A stretch of DNA of 64,000 nucleotides from Sciscionella marina DSM 45152 (GCF_000379465.1 NZ_KB905414.1:248001-312000), one strand, 5' to 3'; positions 16,331 to 24,931 are shown, counted from the stretch's first letter. Made by a program: numbers and translations. Notes: generated by a model from the letters alone, not told the origin.

Positions 16331-17209
16331 ATGAACAACGAGAACCACACCGTCGCCGTCCTCGGCGCGGGCACGATGGGCGCGGGGATCGCCACGGTGA
16401 CCGCGCGCGCCGGGTACCGGACGATCCTCTTCGACATCGACGAGCACAACCTGCGGCGCGGAATCGGGACCGTGCATGGGTTTTTCGACAAGAGCGTCCG
16501 GCTCGGCAAGCTGGACGCGGACGACGGCCGGGCCGCCAAGGAGGCGCTCAGCGGCACCACCGAGCTGGCCGAACTCGGCCCGTGCACGGTGCTCATCGAG
16601 GCGGTCGTCGAGGACCTCGCGGTGAAAACGGAGTTGTTCGGCCGCCTCGACGGGATCATCGCCGAGTCGGCCCTGTTGCACACCAACACATCCACGCTCT
16701 CGGTCACCGGGATCGCGTCCGGCTCACGATATCCGGAGCGGGTCGTGGGCACCCACTACTGCAATCCCGCGCCGCTGATGAAACTGGTCGAGCTCGCCGA
16801 CGGCAGGCACACCGCCGGATGGGCTCACCGGAGCACCGCCGAATTCCTCGCCTCGCTCGCCAAGACGGCCGTGGTGACCGAGGATCGCCCCGGTTTCATT
16901 GTCAACCGCTTCCTCATCCCGTGGGAGAACTCCTGTATCCGTGCACTGGAATCGGGACTGGGCAGCAAGGAAGCGATCGACGCAGCGGTGCCCGGGGCGC
17001 TCGGCCAGCCGATGGGACCGTTCCGGCTGCTCGACATCGTGGGCATGGACATCCACCAGCAGGTCGCCACCCGGCTGTACGAGCAGCTGCGCGATCCGCG
17101 GTTCTTCCCGCCGCCGATGGTCGACCGGATGGTCAGCGCGGGCGACCTCGGCCGCAAGACCGGCCGCGGTTTCTACGAGTACGACGACACCCGCCTTTTC
17201 GGATCCTGA
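16331..17209 (+). CDS. 3-hydroxyacyl-CoA dehydrogenase, copy 1
   Basis: This 292-residue soluble 3-hydroxyacyl-CoA dehydrogenase has a Rossmann motif GAGTMGAG (12-19), the substrate loop HTNTSTLSVT (117-126) and the catalytic His142/Glu154 pair in GTHYCNPAPLMKLVE. The usual HFFNP is changed to HYCNP. The helical C-terminal domain ends KTGRGFYEY. It would oxidise the hydroxy thioester formed during beta-oxidation of the ring-opened product. A 19-nt gap with CAGGAG precedes it, and a close paralogue follows. Confidence 0.92.
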   Translation: MNNENHTVAVLGAGTMGAGIATVTARAGYRTILFDIDEHNLRRGIGTVHGFFDKSVRLGKLDADDGRAAKEALSGTTELAELGPCTVLIEAVVEDLAVKTELFGRLDGIIAESALLHTNTSTLSVTGIASGSRYPERVVGTHYCNPAPLMKLVELADGRHTAGWAHRSTAEFLASLAKTAVVTEDRPGFIVNRFLIPWENSCIRALESGLGSKEAIDAAVPGALGQPMGPFRLLDIVGMDIHQQVATRLYEQLRDPRFFPPPMVDRMVSAGDLGRKTGRGFYEYDDTRLFGS

Positions 17210-17218
17210 GGAGTCCCA

Positions 17219-18106
17219 ATGAACGAACCAGTCCCCGACTTCCCGCGGATCGGCCTGCTCGGTTTCGGCACCATGGGCGCGGGCATCGCGCAGGTGTTCG
17301 CCGCATCCGGCCGTTCGGTGCTCGTGCTCGAAACCGGATCCGAACGCCTCGAAAGCGGATTCGCCGCGGTGTCCGCTTTCCTCGAGGAGGGTATCGCGCG
17401 CGGAAAGACGACGGCCGACGAGAAAAGCGCCGTGCTCGGCCGGATCGCCGGCACCACCTCGGTGGCCGAGCTCGGCTGCGTGGACGCCGTCCTCGAGGCC
17501 GTCACCGAGGACCCCGGAACGAAACAGGCGTTGCTGGCCAGGGTCGCGGCGGTGGTAACGGAACACACTCCCATCCTGAGCAACACCTCGGCGCTGTCGG
17601 TCACCGAGCTCGCAGCGGCGCTGCCGAACCCGGAACGCGTCGCGGGCCTGCATTTCTTCAACCCGGCCCCACTGATGCGGACCGTGGAAGTGGTGCGCGC
17701 CCTGCAGACCGAGCAGGCGCTCATCGACCGGCTGGTGGCACTGGTCGGGACGCTGGCGGGCAAGAACGCGGCGGTCGTCAAGGACCGTCCCGGTTTCCTG
17801 GTCAACGCCCTGCTGATGCCCTACCTCAACGACGTCGTCCAGGCCTACGACGAGGAACTGGCCACCGCGGCGGACATCGACCTGGCCATCGAACTCGGCC
17901 TCGGTCACAAGATCGGACCGCTGCGGATGCTGGACATGATCGGGCTCGACGTCCACCTGCACGCCACCACCGCGGCCTACACGGCAACCCTGGATCCCGC
18001 CTATGCCCCGCCGCCGCTGCTGCGCCAGCTGGTCGCGGCAGGACGGCTCGGCGACAAGACCGGACACGGCTTTCACAACCGCTGCCACTCCCGGGAGGAC
18101 GACTGA
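17219..18106 (+). CDS. 3-hydroxyacyl-CoA dehydrogenase, copy 2
   Basis: This 295-residue paralogue of the preceding gene has GFGTMGAG (15-22), SNTSALSVT (121-129) and the canonical His145/Glu157 pair in LHFFNPAPLMRTVE. It ends KTGHGFHN. It starts 9 nt after copy 1. Two intact copies side by side could act on different ring-opened intermediates or form a mixed dimer. Copy 2 keeps the consensus HFFNP while copy 1 does not, which favours divergence over simple gene dosage. Confidence 0.92.
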   Translation: MNEPVPDFPRIGLLGFGTMGAGIAQVFAASGRSVLVLETGSERLESGFAAVSAFLEEGIARGKTTADEKSAVLGRIAGTTSVAELGCVDAVLEAVTEDPGTKQALLARVAAVVTEHTPILSNTSALSVTELAAALPNPERVAGLHFFNPAPLMRTVEVVRALQTEQALIDRLVALVGTLAGKNAAVVKDRPGFLVNALLMPYLNDVVQAYDEELATAADIDLAIELGLGHKIGPLRMLDMIGLDVHLHATTAAYTATLDPAYAPPPLLRQLVAAGRLGDKTGHGFHNRCHSREDD

Positions 18107-18107
18107 C

Positions 18108-18884
18108 ATGGACTACGAGGACATCCGCATCGACACCGAGGGCCCGGTGCACACCATCACCATCGACCGCGCCCAGGCGGGCAACAAATTCCGCCACCGC
18201 ACCTGTCTCGAGCTCTTCGATGCGCTGCAACGATTCCGGCTCGATCCGGAACTGCGTGCCGCGGTGCTGACCGGCGCGGGCGAGAAATTCTTCTGTATCG
18301 GCGGCGAACACGAACCGGCGACCTCGCTCGATCAGTCGCAGGTGCTGCCCATCGTCGACGTGTACCAGGCCATCGACACCATTCCGAAGCCGGTGATCGC
18401 CGCCGTGAACGGGTTCGCGGTCGGCGGCGGGAACGTGCTGCAGAACGTGTGCGACCTGAGCATCGCCGCAGAACACGCGGTGTTCCGGCAGGTCGGCCCG
18501 ATGGTCGGCAGCTTCGACGCCGGATACGGCAGCTGGTATCTCGAGGACACCATCGGGCGCAAACGCGCCAAGGAGATGTGGTACTTGAACAAGAAGTACT
18601 CCGCCGCGCAGGCCCTGGAAATGGGACTGGTCAACGAGGTCATCCCGGCCGCGGGGCTGCGGGCGCGGGCAGCGGAGGTGGCCCGGGAGATCAGCTCCCG
18701 CAGCCCGCTGGCGATCGGCGGCATGAAAGGCGCCTTTTCCGCCCGGCACAACGGGGTTTCCGGTCAGGCACGAATGGCCCACGATCAGCAGCTGAGCCTC
18801 TACCTGCGGACCCGTGAGGCACACGAGGTCAGTGCCGCGTTCGGTGCGCGCCGGGTCCCCGAGGACGAGAGTTTCTGGTCATGA
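18108..18884 (+). CDS. BadI/MenB-like crotonase, probable ring-cleaving hydrolase
   Basis: This 258-residue crotonase-fold protein is of the MenB/BadI branch rather than a simple hydratase. It carries FAVGGGNVLQNVCDLSIA with Asn after GGG, as in BadI (MenB has His there). It also has RQVGPMVGSFDAGYGSWYL and the MWYLNKKYSAAQALEMGLVN stretch. It lacks the two hydratase glutamates. BadI hydrolyses 2-ketocyclohexanecarboxyl-CoA to pimelyl-CoA by a reverse Dieckmann reaction, while MenB does the forward ring closure. Sitting among CoA-degradative genes, hydrolysis is far more likely. Confidence 0.82.
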   Translation: MDYEDIRIDTEGPVHTITIDRAQAGNKFRHRTCLELFDALQRFRLDPELRAAVLTGAGEKFFCIGGEHEPATSLDQSQVLPIVDVYQAIDTIPKPVIAAVNGFAVGGGNVLQNVCDLSIAAEHAVFRQVGPMVGSFDAGYGSWYLEDTIGRKRAKEMWYLNKKYSAAQALEMGLVNEVIPAAGLRARAAEVAREISSRSPLAIGGMKGAFSARHNGVSGQARMAHDQQLSLYLRTREAHEVSAAFGARRVPEDESFWS

Positions 18885-19942
18885 ACCCACCCACGCGGTG
18901 GTACGGACCCACACTCGAAGGAGAGCACCGCGATCTGCGGGACATGCTGGACGAGTTTATCGCCGCGCACGATCACCCGCTCGAGGACGATCCCGCAACG
19001 ATCGCCGAACTGGTCACCGAGCTCGCCCGGCTCGGTGTCTGGACCCTCGGCACGGCCGAAGGTGGTGGGGCCGGCCGTGGCCTGACGGCACTCGCCATGG
19101 AACGGCTCGGCCGGGCCTGGCCCGCCCTCGGCTGGGCTTCGGCGCAGGCACACGCGGCGGTGGAACTGTTCGCCGGAGACGAGCGGTGCACCGCGCTGCG
19201 TGCCGAACTCCACGCGGGCACCGCGGCCGTCGCCGTGGTCGATGCCGCCGCGGCACACGTGCACCTCGCCCGGCGCGGGACGACACTGACCGGGACCGTG
19301 GACCGGGTCGACACCGCGTGCGCGGACCCGCATCTGCTGCTGCTCACCGGGGTGGACACCGCGGTCCTCGTCGACAAGGCGGCACTGACCCCGAAACCCG
19401 TGCGCCGCACCGGATTCGGCGGGGCACTCACCCGTGCGCTGCGCGTCGAAGCCGCTGCGGACCGGCAGCGCGAACTGACCGGGGTGGACGTCCGGGCCGC
19501 GCGGACCCGGTTACGGCTCGGCGCTGCCGCGGTGGCCACCGGGATCGCCGGAGCGGCGACGGCCGCGGCCGCGGACTACGCCGCGCAGCGCCACCAGTTC
19601 GGCGCGGCGCTCACCGCGATCCCGACGGTGCGGCTCTCCCTGCTCGACCAGGCCGCCCGGGCCACGGTGCCACTGGCTGCCGCGTTCGCCGCCGCGGACG
19701 ATCCGGTGCAGACGCTCACCATCGCCCGGCAGGCCTGCGACGACGCGGTCGAGGCCGCCGCTGCCGCACTGCAGTCCCACGGTGGATACGGCTACCTCAC
19801 CGAATACGGGGCCGAGCGGCGGTTGCGCGACGCGGTCTCACTGCGCGCGGCCGCGGACACCGAGGGTGCCGCGCGCACCGCCGCCCGAACCCTGCTCGGC
19901 CTCACCGCCGAGGCCACGTCCATCCGGAGGAAATCCCCATGA
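18881..19942 (+). CDS. divergent acyl-CoA dehydrogenase-like protein lacking the catalytic motif
   Basis: This 353-residue protein has recognisable acyl-CoA dehydrogenase helices: RQACDDAVEAAAAALQSHGG, then GYLTEYGAERRLRDA in the C-terminal bundle. It is shorter than the family norm and its middle beta-domain is degenerate. The expected Y-E/D-G-T catalytic segment is replaced by AAADTEGAART. It may be an inactive or non-catalytic subunit pairing with the first dehydrogenase, or an enzyme with a relocated base. ATGA overlaps with both neighbours show it is still translated in register. Confidence 0.8.
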   Translation: MNPPTRWYGPTLEGEHRDLRDMLDEFIAAHDHPLEDDPATIAELVTELARLGVWTLGTAEGGGAGRGLTALAMERLGRAWPALGWASAQAHAAVELFAGDERCTALRAELHAGTAAVAVVDAAAAHVHLARRGTTLTGTVDRVDTACADPHLLLLTGVDTAVLVDKAALTPKPVRRTGFGGALTRALRVEAAADRQRELTGVDVRAARTRLRLGAAAVATGIAGAATAAAADYAAQRHQFGAALTAIPTVRLSLLDQAARATVPLAAAFAAADDPVQTLTIARQACDDAVEAAAAALQSHGGYGYLTEYGAERRLRDAVSLRAAADTEGAARTAARTLLGLTAEATSIRRKSP

Positions 19943-21597
19943 CCGACCCGGCCAACCGAAGCCTCAGCGCGATCCTCGGCGGGCAGTACACGCCGGTCGG
20001 GGAGGAAACCGCCGCAGCCTGGCGTGCCACGGGCTGGTGGGCGGGCCGGTCGCTCCGGTCCCTGCTCACCGAGGCGGCAACCGCGCATCCGGACCGCACC
20101 GCCCTGATCGGCCGCGGCGGCGGGGAGCGGATCAGCCGCACCTACCGGGAATTCTACCGCGCGGCCCACCACGCCGCGAACGTGCTCGCCGCCCTCGGGG
20201 TGGGCATCGGTGACGCGGTCGTCCTGATGCTGCCGAACCGCGTGGAATACGCCGAGCTGGTGTTCGGTATCAACGAGCTCGGCGCGATCTACGCCGGAAT
20301 CCCGGTGAGCTACGGCGAACAACAGGCGGCGGCGATTCTGCGCCGGAGCAAGGCCAAGGTGTTGGTGATCCCACGCCGCTGGCGCGCAACCGAGCATCTC
20401 GAACTCTCCAGGACACTGCGCGCCCGGATCCCCACCCTCGAACACGTGCTGATCCTCGACGAGGACGAAACCGGGCTGCGCGAGGGAGAATCGCTGTGGT
20501 GCGCGCATGCCGGTGCGCCTGACCACGGGTTCCCGGAGCCGGACCCGGCCCGGATCTGCTACCTCGGTTTCACCTCGGGCACCACCGGCGAACCGAAAGG
20601 GGCCATGCACAGCCACGACACACTCGGCTACGCGATTCGCGGGCTCGCCGAACATCTCGGTCCGGCCACCCTCGGCGATCCGATGGTGCAACTGGTCGCC
20701 TCCCCCGCAGGGCACCACACCGGATTCGCCTTCGGCATCCTGCTCACCGTGCTGCTCGCGGGTACCGCCGTGCACCTGGACCGGTGGGAACCGGAGACCG
20801 GAACCCGGATCATCCGCGATGAGCGCTGCACCGCGTTCTTCGGCGCCCCGGCGTTTCTCCAGGATCTGATCCGCACCGGACTCTCCCCGGACTGCCCGTT
20901 GCGCTGCCTGGTGATCGCCGGGGCACCGGTGCCGCGCACCCTGCCCGCCAAGGCCCAGGAAGCGCTCGGTGCCTACATCTGCCCGGCGTGGGGACTCACC
21001 GAGTGCAGCATCATGAGCTCGGCCACCCCGCACGAACCCGAAGCCATTCAGCGCACCGATGGCGCGATCCTCCCGGGCTCACGGGTCCGGGTGGTGGACG
21101 CCGTGGGCGCGGACCTGCCCGCCGGACACACCGGTGACCTGCTGATGCGCGGTCCCGGCGTGGCCTATGGCTATTACGACCGCCCCGATGCGACCGGGGA
21201 GTGCTACCTGCCCGGCCTGTGGTTCCGCACCGGTGACCGGGCAAGCCTGGGCGAACACGGCTGGCTCACCCTGCGCGGCCGCACCAAGGACATCATCATC
21301 CGCGGCGGTGAGAACATCCCGGTCACCGAGGTCGAATCGGCTATCTTTGAGCATCCCGATGTGCTCAACGCGGCCGTGGTCGGCATACCGGACGAGCGGC
21401 TCGGCGAACGTGCCTGCGCGGTGCTGGTCGTCAAGGCCGGTCACGCGGACCCTACCGTCGAGGCGCTCGGCCGGTTCCTGCTCTCCAGGGGCCTTTCCAA
21501 GCACTATCTTCCGGAGCGGGTGGTCAGCCTTCGCGAGCTGCCGATGACCGCTAGCGGCAAGGTTCAGAAGTTCAAACTGCGCGAGATGTTCGGCTGA
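19939..21597 (+). CDS. acyl-CoA ligase, AMP-forming (AliA-like role proposed)
   Basis: This 552-residue adenylate-forming ligase has TSGTTGEPKG (P-loop, about residue 212), the A5-type WGLTECSI, the hinge LRGRTKDIIIRGGENI and the terminal lysine in MTASGKVQKFKLRE. It activates a carboxylic acid to its CoA thioester with ATP. Length and context match cyclohexanecarboxylate:CoA ligase. As the last gene of the operon it supplies the thioester used by all preceding CoA enzymes. It starts after GGAGGAAA with ATGA overlap. Confidence 0.9.
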   Translation: MTDPANRSLSAILGGQYTPVGEETAAAWRATGWWAGRSLRSLLTEAATAHPDRTALIGRGGGERISRTYREFYRAAHHAANVLAALGVGIGDAVVLMLPNRVEYAELVFGINELGAIYAGIPVSYGEQQAAAILRRSKAKVLVIPRRWRATEHLELSRTLRARIPTLEHVLILDEDETGLREGESLWCAHAGAPDHGFPEPDPARICYLGFTSGTTGEPKGAMHSHDTLGYAIRGLAEHLGPATLGDPMVQLVASPAGHHTGFAFGILLTVLLAGTAVHLDRWEPETGTRIIRDERCTAFFGAPAFLQDLIRTGLSPDCPLRCLVIAGAPVPRTLPAKAQEALGAYICPAWGLTECSIMSSATPHEPEAIQRTDGAILPGSRVRVVDAVGADLPAGHTGDLLMRGPGVAYGYYDRPDATGECYLPGLWFRTGDRASLGEHGWLTLRGRTKDIIIRGGENIPVTEVESAIFEHPDVLNAAVVGIPDERLGERACAVLVVKAGHADPTVEALGRFLLSRGLSKHYLPERVVSLRELPMTASGKVQKFKLREMFG

Positions 21598-21611
21598 CCC
21601 GGGGGTAGGGA

Positions 21612-22823
21612 TCAGCGTCGTTGCAGTGCTTTGAATTCGCCGAGCCAGGCGTAGTTGGGCGCGGGGGTACCGTCCGGGAGCGGGCGCACCGTACGCGAGG
21701 CGAACAAGCTGTTCAGCAGCCAAGGTTGCTTGTCCGGGCCGAAGTTCTCCGACATGGCGGCGTCCGGGCTCACCCCGTAGGTGGCTACGGCGAGCCTGCC
21801 GGTGGCGCGGAATTTCTCCGTCTGATCGCGCAGGAAGGTTCGATTGTTCTCGAACCACGGGCTGGTGCGCAGCAGGTCGTACCACCGCTGCTGAGGAAAC
21901 GGCTTGCCGAGGGCGTTCTTGATGACCTGCCACACTTTGGTATCCGGCCGGATGTGGTACTCGGCGGCGTACTCCGCGCTGACCCGGTCGGTGAGATGTT
22001 TCTGCCAGAGGTGCACCAGGGAGAACTCGGTGGCGAGAAATTTCTTGTCCGGGCCGAGTCGTGGCCGGATGTAGTCGAGGTAGGTGTCGACACCGGCCGG
22101 ATCCGCGACGTGCGGGTGGATGTCGGTGCCCGCGATCTCCGGAGTGTCGCGCACATAGGACATCCAGCGTTCGGTGCCCTTGCCGATCTCCCCTGGCTCG
22201 TCGAGCTTGGTGAGCGCGCCCAGATACAGCGCGGTCTTGTCCCCGCCCGGATGCGCGGTCCGGGATGCGATGACATGACCGGCGATGGCCTCGTAGAATT
22301 CGTTGAGCGCACCGTTGTTCCGGTCCGGGCGTGGGCATTCGATGAACGGCTCATTGCCGATCACCAGGATGTCGACCTTGCCGAGTGCCGCCTCCAGCAC
22401 CTTGTCCAGCCGGGCGAACTCCGCCCGCATCGCTTCGGAACCCTTGCGTGGCAGCGGTTTCCCGCGGTTCGGAAAATACGGGAACTTCAGCGAGAGCACG
22501 GTTCCGTAGCCGTGCGCACCGGCGCGCAGCAAGGTACCGATCGCACGCGACTGCGCGGCTTTCGCCTTGCCCGCATCGGGCAGCGCGAAAAACCCGCGCA
22601 CCCACGTCGCATTCGCCTCCCCGAGCTCACCGAAAAGGTTCTCACTCGGAGCACCGTTGAAGTTCGCGCCGAGCACCCCGTCCGGCGCGGGCGCGTGCAC
22701 CCGCCGGATCGGATCGGCACTGCCCGGCTTGTCGTGCAGCGAATTACAGGCCGTGGCACCGAATGCGCCGAGCCCCGCGAGCATGGGCACCTGGAGCAGG
22801 CGGCGCCGGGACAATCCACTCAT
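21612..22823 (-). CDS. TAT-exported lipoprotein with clan GH-A glycosidase-like fold
   Basis: This 403-residue protein has a twin-arginine signal (SRRRLLQ) ending in a lipobox-like ATAC with Cys26. The mature part reads like a TIM-barrel glycoside hydrolase. VIGNEPF (Asn157-Glu158) matches the clan GH-A acid/base signature, and FLATEFS (Glu266) fits the nucleophile strand. It would act on a surface or environmental glycan. No specific GH family could be assigned by eye. It is convergent with the ligase gene, 14 nt apart, and has its own transcription unit. Confidence 0.72.
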   Translation of the reverse strand: MSGLSRRRLLQVPMLAGLGAFGATACNSLHDKPGSADPIRRVHAPAPDGVLGANFNGAPSENLFGELGEANATWVRGFFALPDAGKAKAAQSRAIGTLLRAGAHGYGTVLSLKFPYFPNRGKPLPRKGSEAMRAEFARLDKVLEAALGKVDILVIGNEPFIECPRPDRNNGALNEFYEAIAGHVIASRTAHPGGDKTALYLGALTKLDEPGEIGKGTERWMSYVRDTPEIAGTDIHPHVADPAGVDTYLDYIRPRLGPDKKFLATEFSLVHLWQKHLTDRVSAEYAAEYHIRPDTKVWQVIKNALGKPFPQQRWYDLLRTSPWFENNRTFLRDQTEKFRATGRLAVATYGVSPDAAMSENFGPDKQPWLLNSLFASRTVRPLPDGTPAPNYAWLGEFKALQRR

Positions 22824-23214
22824 GCCCGGACCCTCTCAGCCACACCGTGAAATCCCCATCTGTCCCGGTCTCGGCGCGCCCCGGAGAACCGCTCGGTGAT
22901 CCGTGGCCGCGGGTATTCCGGTCACCAGCACGGCAGGAGCCGTACCGCATGGCAGACCGAGGAACTTTCCGTGCATCCGATGCCCGGGCAACCGGCCCGG
23001 ATCGGCGGTTCCAGCCGGCGGTCGCTGACCCGGGCCGCCGGTTCGAGCGAGATCGGCTTCCGCACCGGGGAGAGCGCGCTGATCGCCCGCCGGATCGGCC
23101 CCGATCAATGCCCGGCTGACTGCGTTCACCAAACGGGCCGTGCGGCGGGCCCTCCGGCCGGGATCGATCGGTATCGAGGAATTACGGGCGGAACTGCCAC
23201 CGGGCCGGGTCGCC
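22824..23214. other. 391-bp intergenic region, no supported gene
   Basis: Between two minus-strand genes. Open frames are present on both strands but are arginine/proline-rich, with no recognisable motif or ribosome binding site. It holds the promoter of the lipoprotein gene, which I cannot pinpoint. Confidence 0.6.
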
Positions 23215-23664
23215 TCAACGGCCGGTGATCTCGTCCTCGGACAGCTCGGACAGGGTGCCGAGCGCGCGCAGGAAGGGCTGGCGCTGCCCGGCGGGAAGCA
23301 GGGCGAGCAGCCGGTTCTCGTTGGCCTGTATCCGGTCCCGCACGGCGGCCCGCAGCGCACGGCCGGACCCGGTGATGTGCAGCAGCCGGGCCCGCCGGTC
23401 GGCGGGATCGGGCTCGCGCGCGATCAGTCCGGCCTCCTGCAGCTCGTCCAGGGTTCCGATGATCCGCGTCTTGTCCGCGCCGATCTCCTTGGCCAGCGCG
23501 GCCTGGGTGCTCGCCGGGCACCGTTCGAGCGCGTTCAGCACCACGTAGCCCCACATGCTCACCCCGTGCGCGGCGAGCACCGGGCGTTCGGCCGCGATCA
23601 GGCCACGCACCAGCTGCCCGAGCATGGCGGCGAGGTCAGGGCGTTCTCCTTCCGCTGCGGTCAT
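23215..23664 (-). CDS. MarR-family transcriptional regulator
   Basis: This 149-residue winged-helix regulator has dimerisation helices at both ends. The recognition region is STQAALAKEIGADKTRIIGT, followed by the wing DPADRRARLLHIT, a classic MarR pattern. MarR proteins usually bind a palindrome between themselves and a divergent target and release it on binding an aromatic or lipophilic ligand. It is divergent from a DinB/mycothiol-isomerase-like gene across 51 nt that contain such a palindrome. The ATG chosen begins MTAAEG; a nearby in-frame alternative is less likely. Confidence 0.9.
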   Translation of the reverse strand: MTAAEGERPDLAAMLGQLVRGLIAAERPVLAAHGVSMWGYVVLNALERCPASTQAALAKEIGADKTRIIGTLDELQEAGLIAREPDPADRRARLLHITGSGRALRAAVRDRIQANENRLLALLPAGQRQPFLRALGTLSELSEDEITGR

Positions 23665-23680
23665 GCGATGAAGATACACG

Positions 23681-23709
23681 TTGACCAATGATATGCGAGT
23701 GCTTATGAT
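23681..23709 (+). promoter_or_regulatory. promoter giving a leaderless transcript
   Basis: TTGACC and TATGAT are separated by exactly 17 nt. The initiation codon of the next gene begins 7 nt after the -10 box, so transcription should start at or next to the A of the ATG. There is no room for a ribosome binding site, and none is seen. Confidence 0.7.
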
Positions 23710-23713
23710 AAGC
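23701..23713. promoter_or_regulatory. MarR-type palindromic operator
   Basis: GCTTA-TGA-TAAGC is a perfect inverted repeat covering the -10 box of the rightward promoter. It lies in the 51-nt gap between the MarR gene and its divergent neighbour. Bound regulator would block RNA polymerase directly. Confidence 0.65.
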
Positions 23714-23715
23714 GT

Positions 23716-24342
23716 ATGCACATCAATTATCTGGCCGAACAGACCGCACGGCTGCGCGAACTCAACACGGCCGCCGTCCACACGAATATCGAACTGGTCT
23801 CGCACACCCGGGCCGAGGACCTGATCCGGCCGACCCCCTGCGCCGGTTGGGCCTTCGCCGATCTGCTCGTGCACATGACCCGGCAGCATTACGGCTTCGC
23901 CGCCGCGGCCCGGGGAAGCGCGGATCCCGGGGACTGGCAACCGCGCGCACTCGGCACCGATCCGGTGAACACCTATCGTGAATCGGCGGAACATCTGCTG
24001 AATTCGTTCGCCACCGAGGATCTGTTCGAACGGAAATTCGAGCTTCCCGAGTTCGCCAGCCCGGAACCGTTTCCGGCATGGCTCGCGGTCAGTTTTCATT
24101 TCCTCGACTATGTCGTGCACGCCTGGGATGTGGCGAAAACCCTGGACCTCGGCCTCGAATTCGATCCCGGACTGCTCACGGTCGCGTTCGATATCGCCCG
24201 GATCGTGCCGACCGGGGAACAGCGCGCGGCAACCGGCTCCTCCTTCGCCCCGGAAATCGACTACAGCGGGGAATCCGTGCTCGACGCCATCATGGCCCAC
24301 CTCGGCAGGTCACCGGAATGGCCGGAAACCACAGCGGCATAG
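23716..24342 (+). CDS. TIGR03086-family DinB/mycothiol-dependent maleylpyruvate isomerase-like protein
   Basis: This 208-residue four-helix-bundle protein has TPCAGWAFADLLVHMTRQH and FHFLDYVVHAWDVAKTLD, in which spaced histidines form the metal site of the DinB/MDMPI superfamily. Members use mycothiol or metal for isomerisation or thiol-transfer detoxification; most TIGR03086 proteins are uncharacterised. The start has no leader and sits right under its promoter. Divergence from a MarR gene suggests induction by a toxic or aromatic compound. Confidence 0.85.
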   Translation: MHINYLAEQTARLRELNTAAVHTNIELVSHTRAEDLIRPTPCAGWAFADLLVHMTRQHYGFAAAARGSADPGDWQPRALGTDPVNTYRESAEHLLNSFATEDLFERKFELPEFASPEPFPAWLAVSFHFLDYVVHAWDVAKTLDLGLEFDPGLLTVAFDIARIVPTGEQRAATGSSFAPEIDYSGESVLDAIMAHLGRSPEWPETTAA

Positions 24343-24808
24343 TCCGAACGGCGCGGTCAGCACGAACGGAGAGTGAACCGCACATCTATTTCGCGTCCAC
24401 CGAGCCGCGCTGCGTCGGCGACGGCATCCCTGCCGCGAACCTCGCACTGTCCACATCGGACTGAACCGGGCGGGCGAACCGTCCCGTGGAATACGGCGAC
24501 AGAATCGGCCATGCACGTGATGACCCACCCGCGTGCATGGCCGATGGCGTGGAACACTCCCCCGGATACCCGGCCGCGCCGATCTCTCCGGGAACACCGT
24601 GGCGACTCGGGTACCGCACGGTCACCACGAACCGCGTCGGAGCGGATTTCCGGGCCATGAAACCGGAAAGGCCCATCACGGACGTCCGATTCGAGTTCGT
24701 TCCCCCGTTCGGCGGCAGCGACTGAAGCACACGGCGCACCCCTGGCATGTAACGAAAAACTGCACCTCAGCGATGGCGCGACAACCCTCAGTTCCCGAAT
24801 CCCCACCA

Positions 24809-24835
24809 TGGGTGATGAGGCCCAGAGATCACCCA
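24809..24835. repeat. inverted repeat in non-coding region
   Basis: TGGGTGAT and ATCACCCA form perfect 8-bp arms separated by 11 nt. It could be a hairpin or a dimeric regulator site. No gene starts within 300 bp downstream. Confidence 0.45.
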
Positions 24836-24931
24836 GGCCACCGGAAACCGGAGCGAAGCATCTGAGACGATCGTACAAAACACGGTGAGCTCGTAGTATT
24901 CACGGAGAAATGAACCACCCGACATATTCAC

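Noticed and set aside
22836-23360. Minus-strand frame of 174 codons between the lipoprotein and MarR genes
   Set aside because: Cys/Arg/Pro-rich composition; it overlaps the 3-prime part of the MarR gene in another frame and has no family signature.
24357-24878. Minus-strand 173-codon frame in the 805-bp gap
   Set aside because: No ribosome binding site, no recognisable motif, irregular codon use and structured repeats inside it; treated as non-coding.
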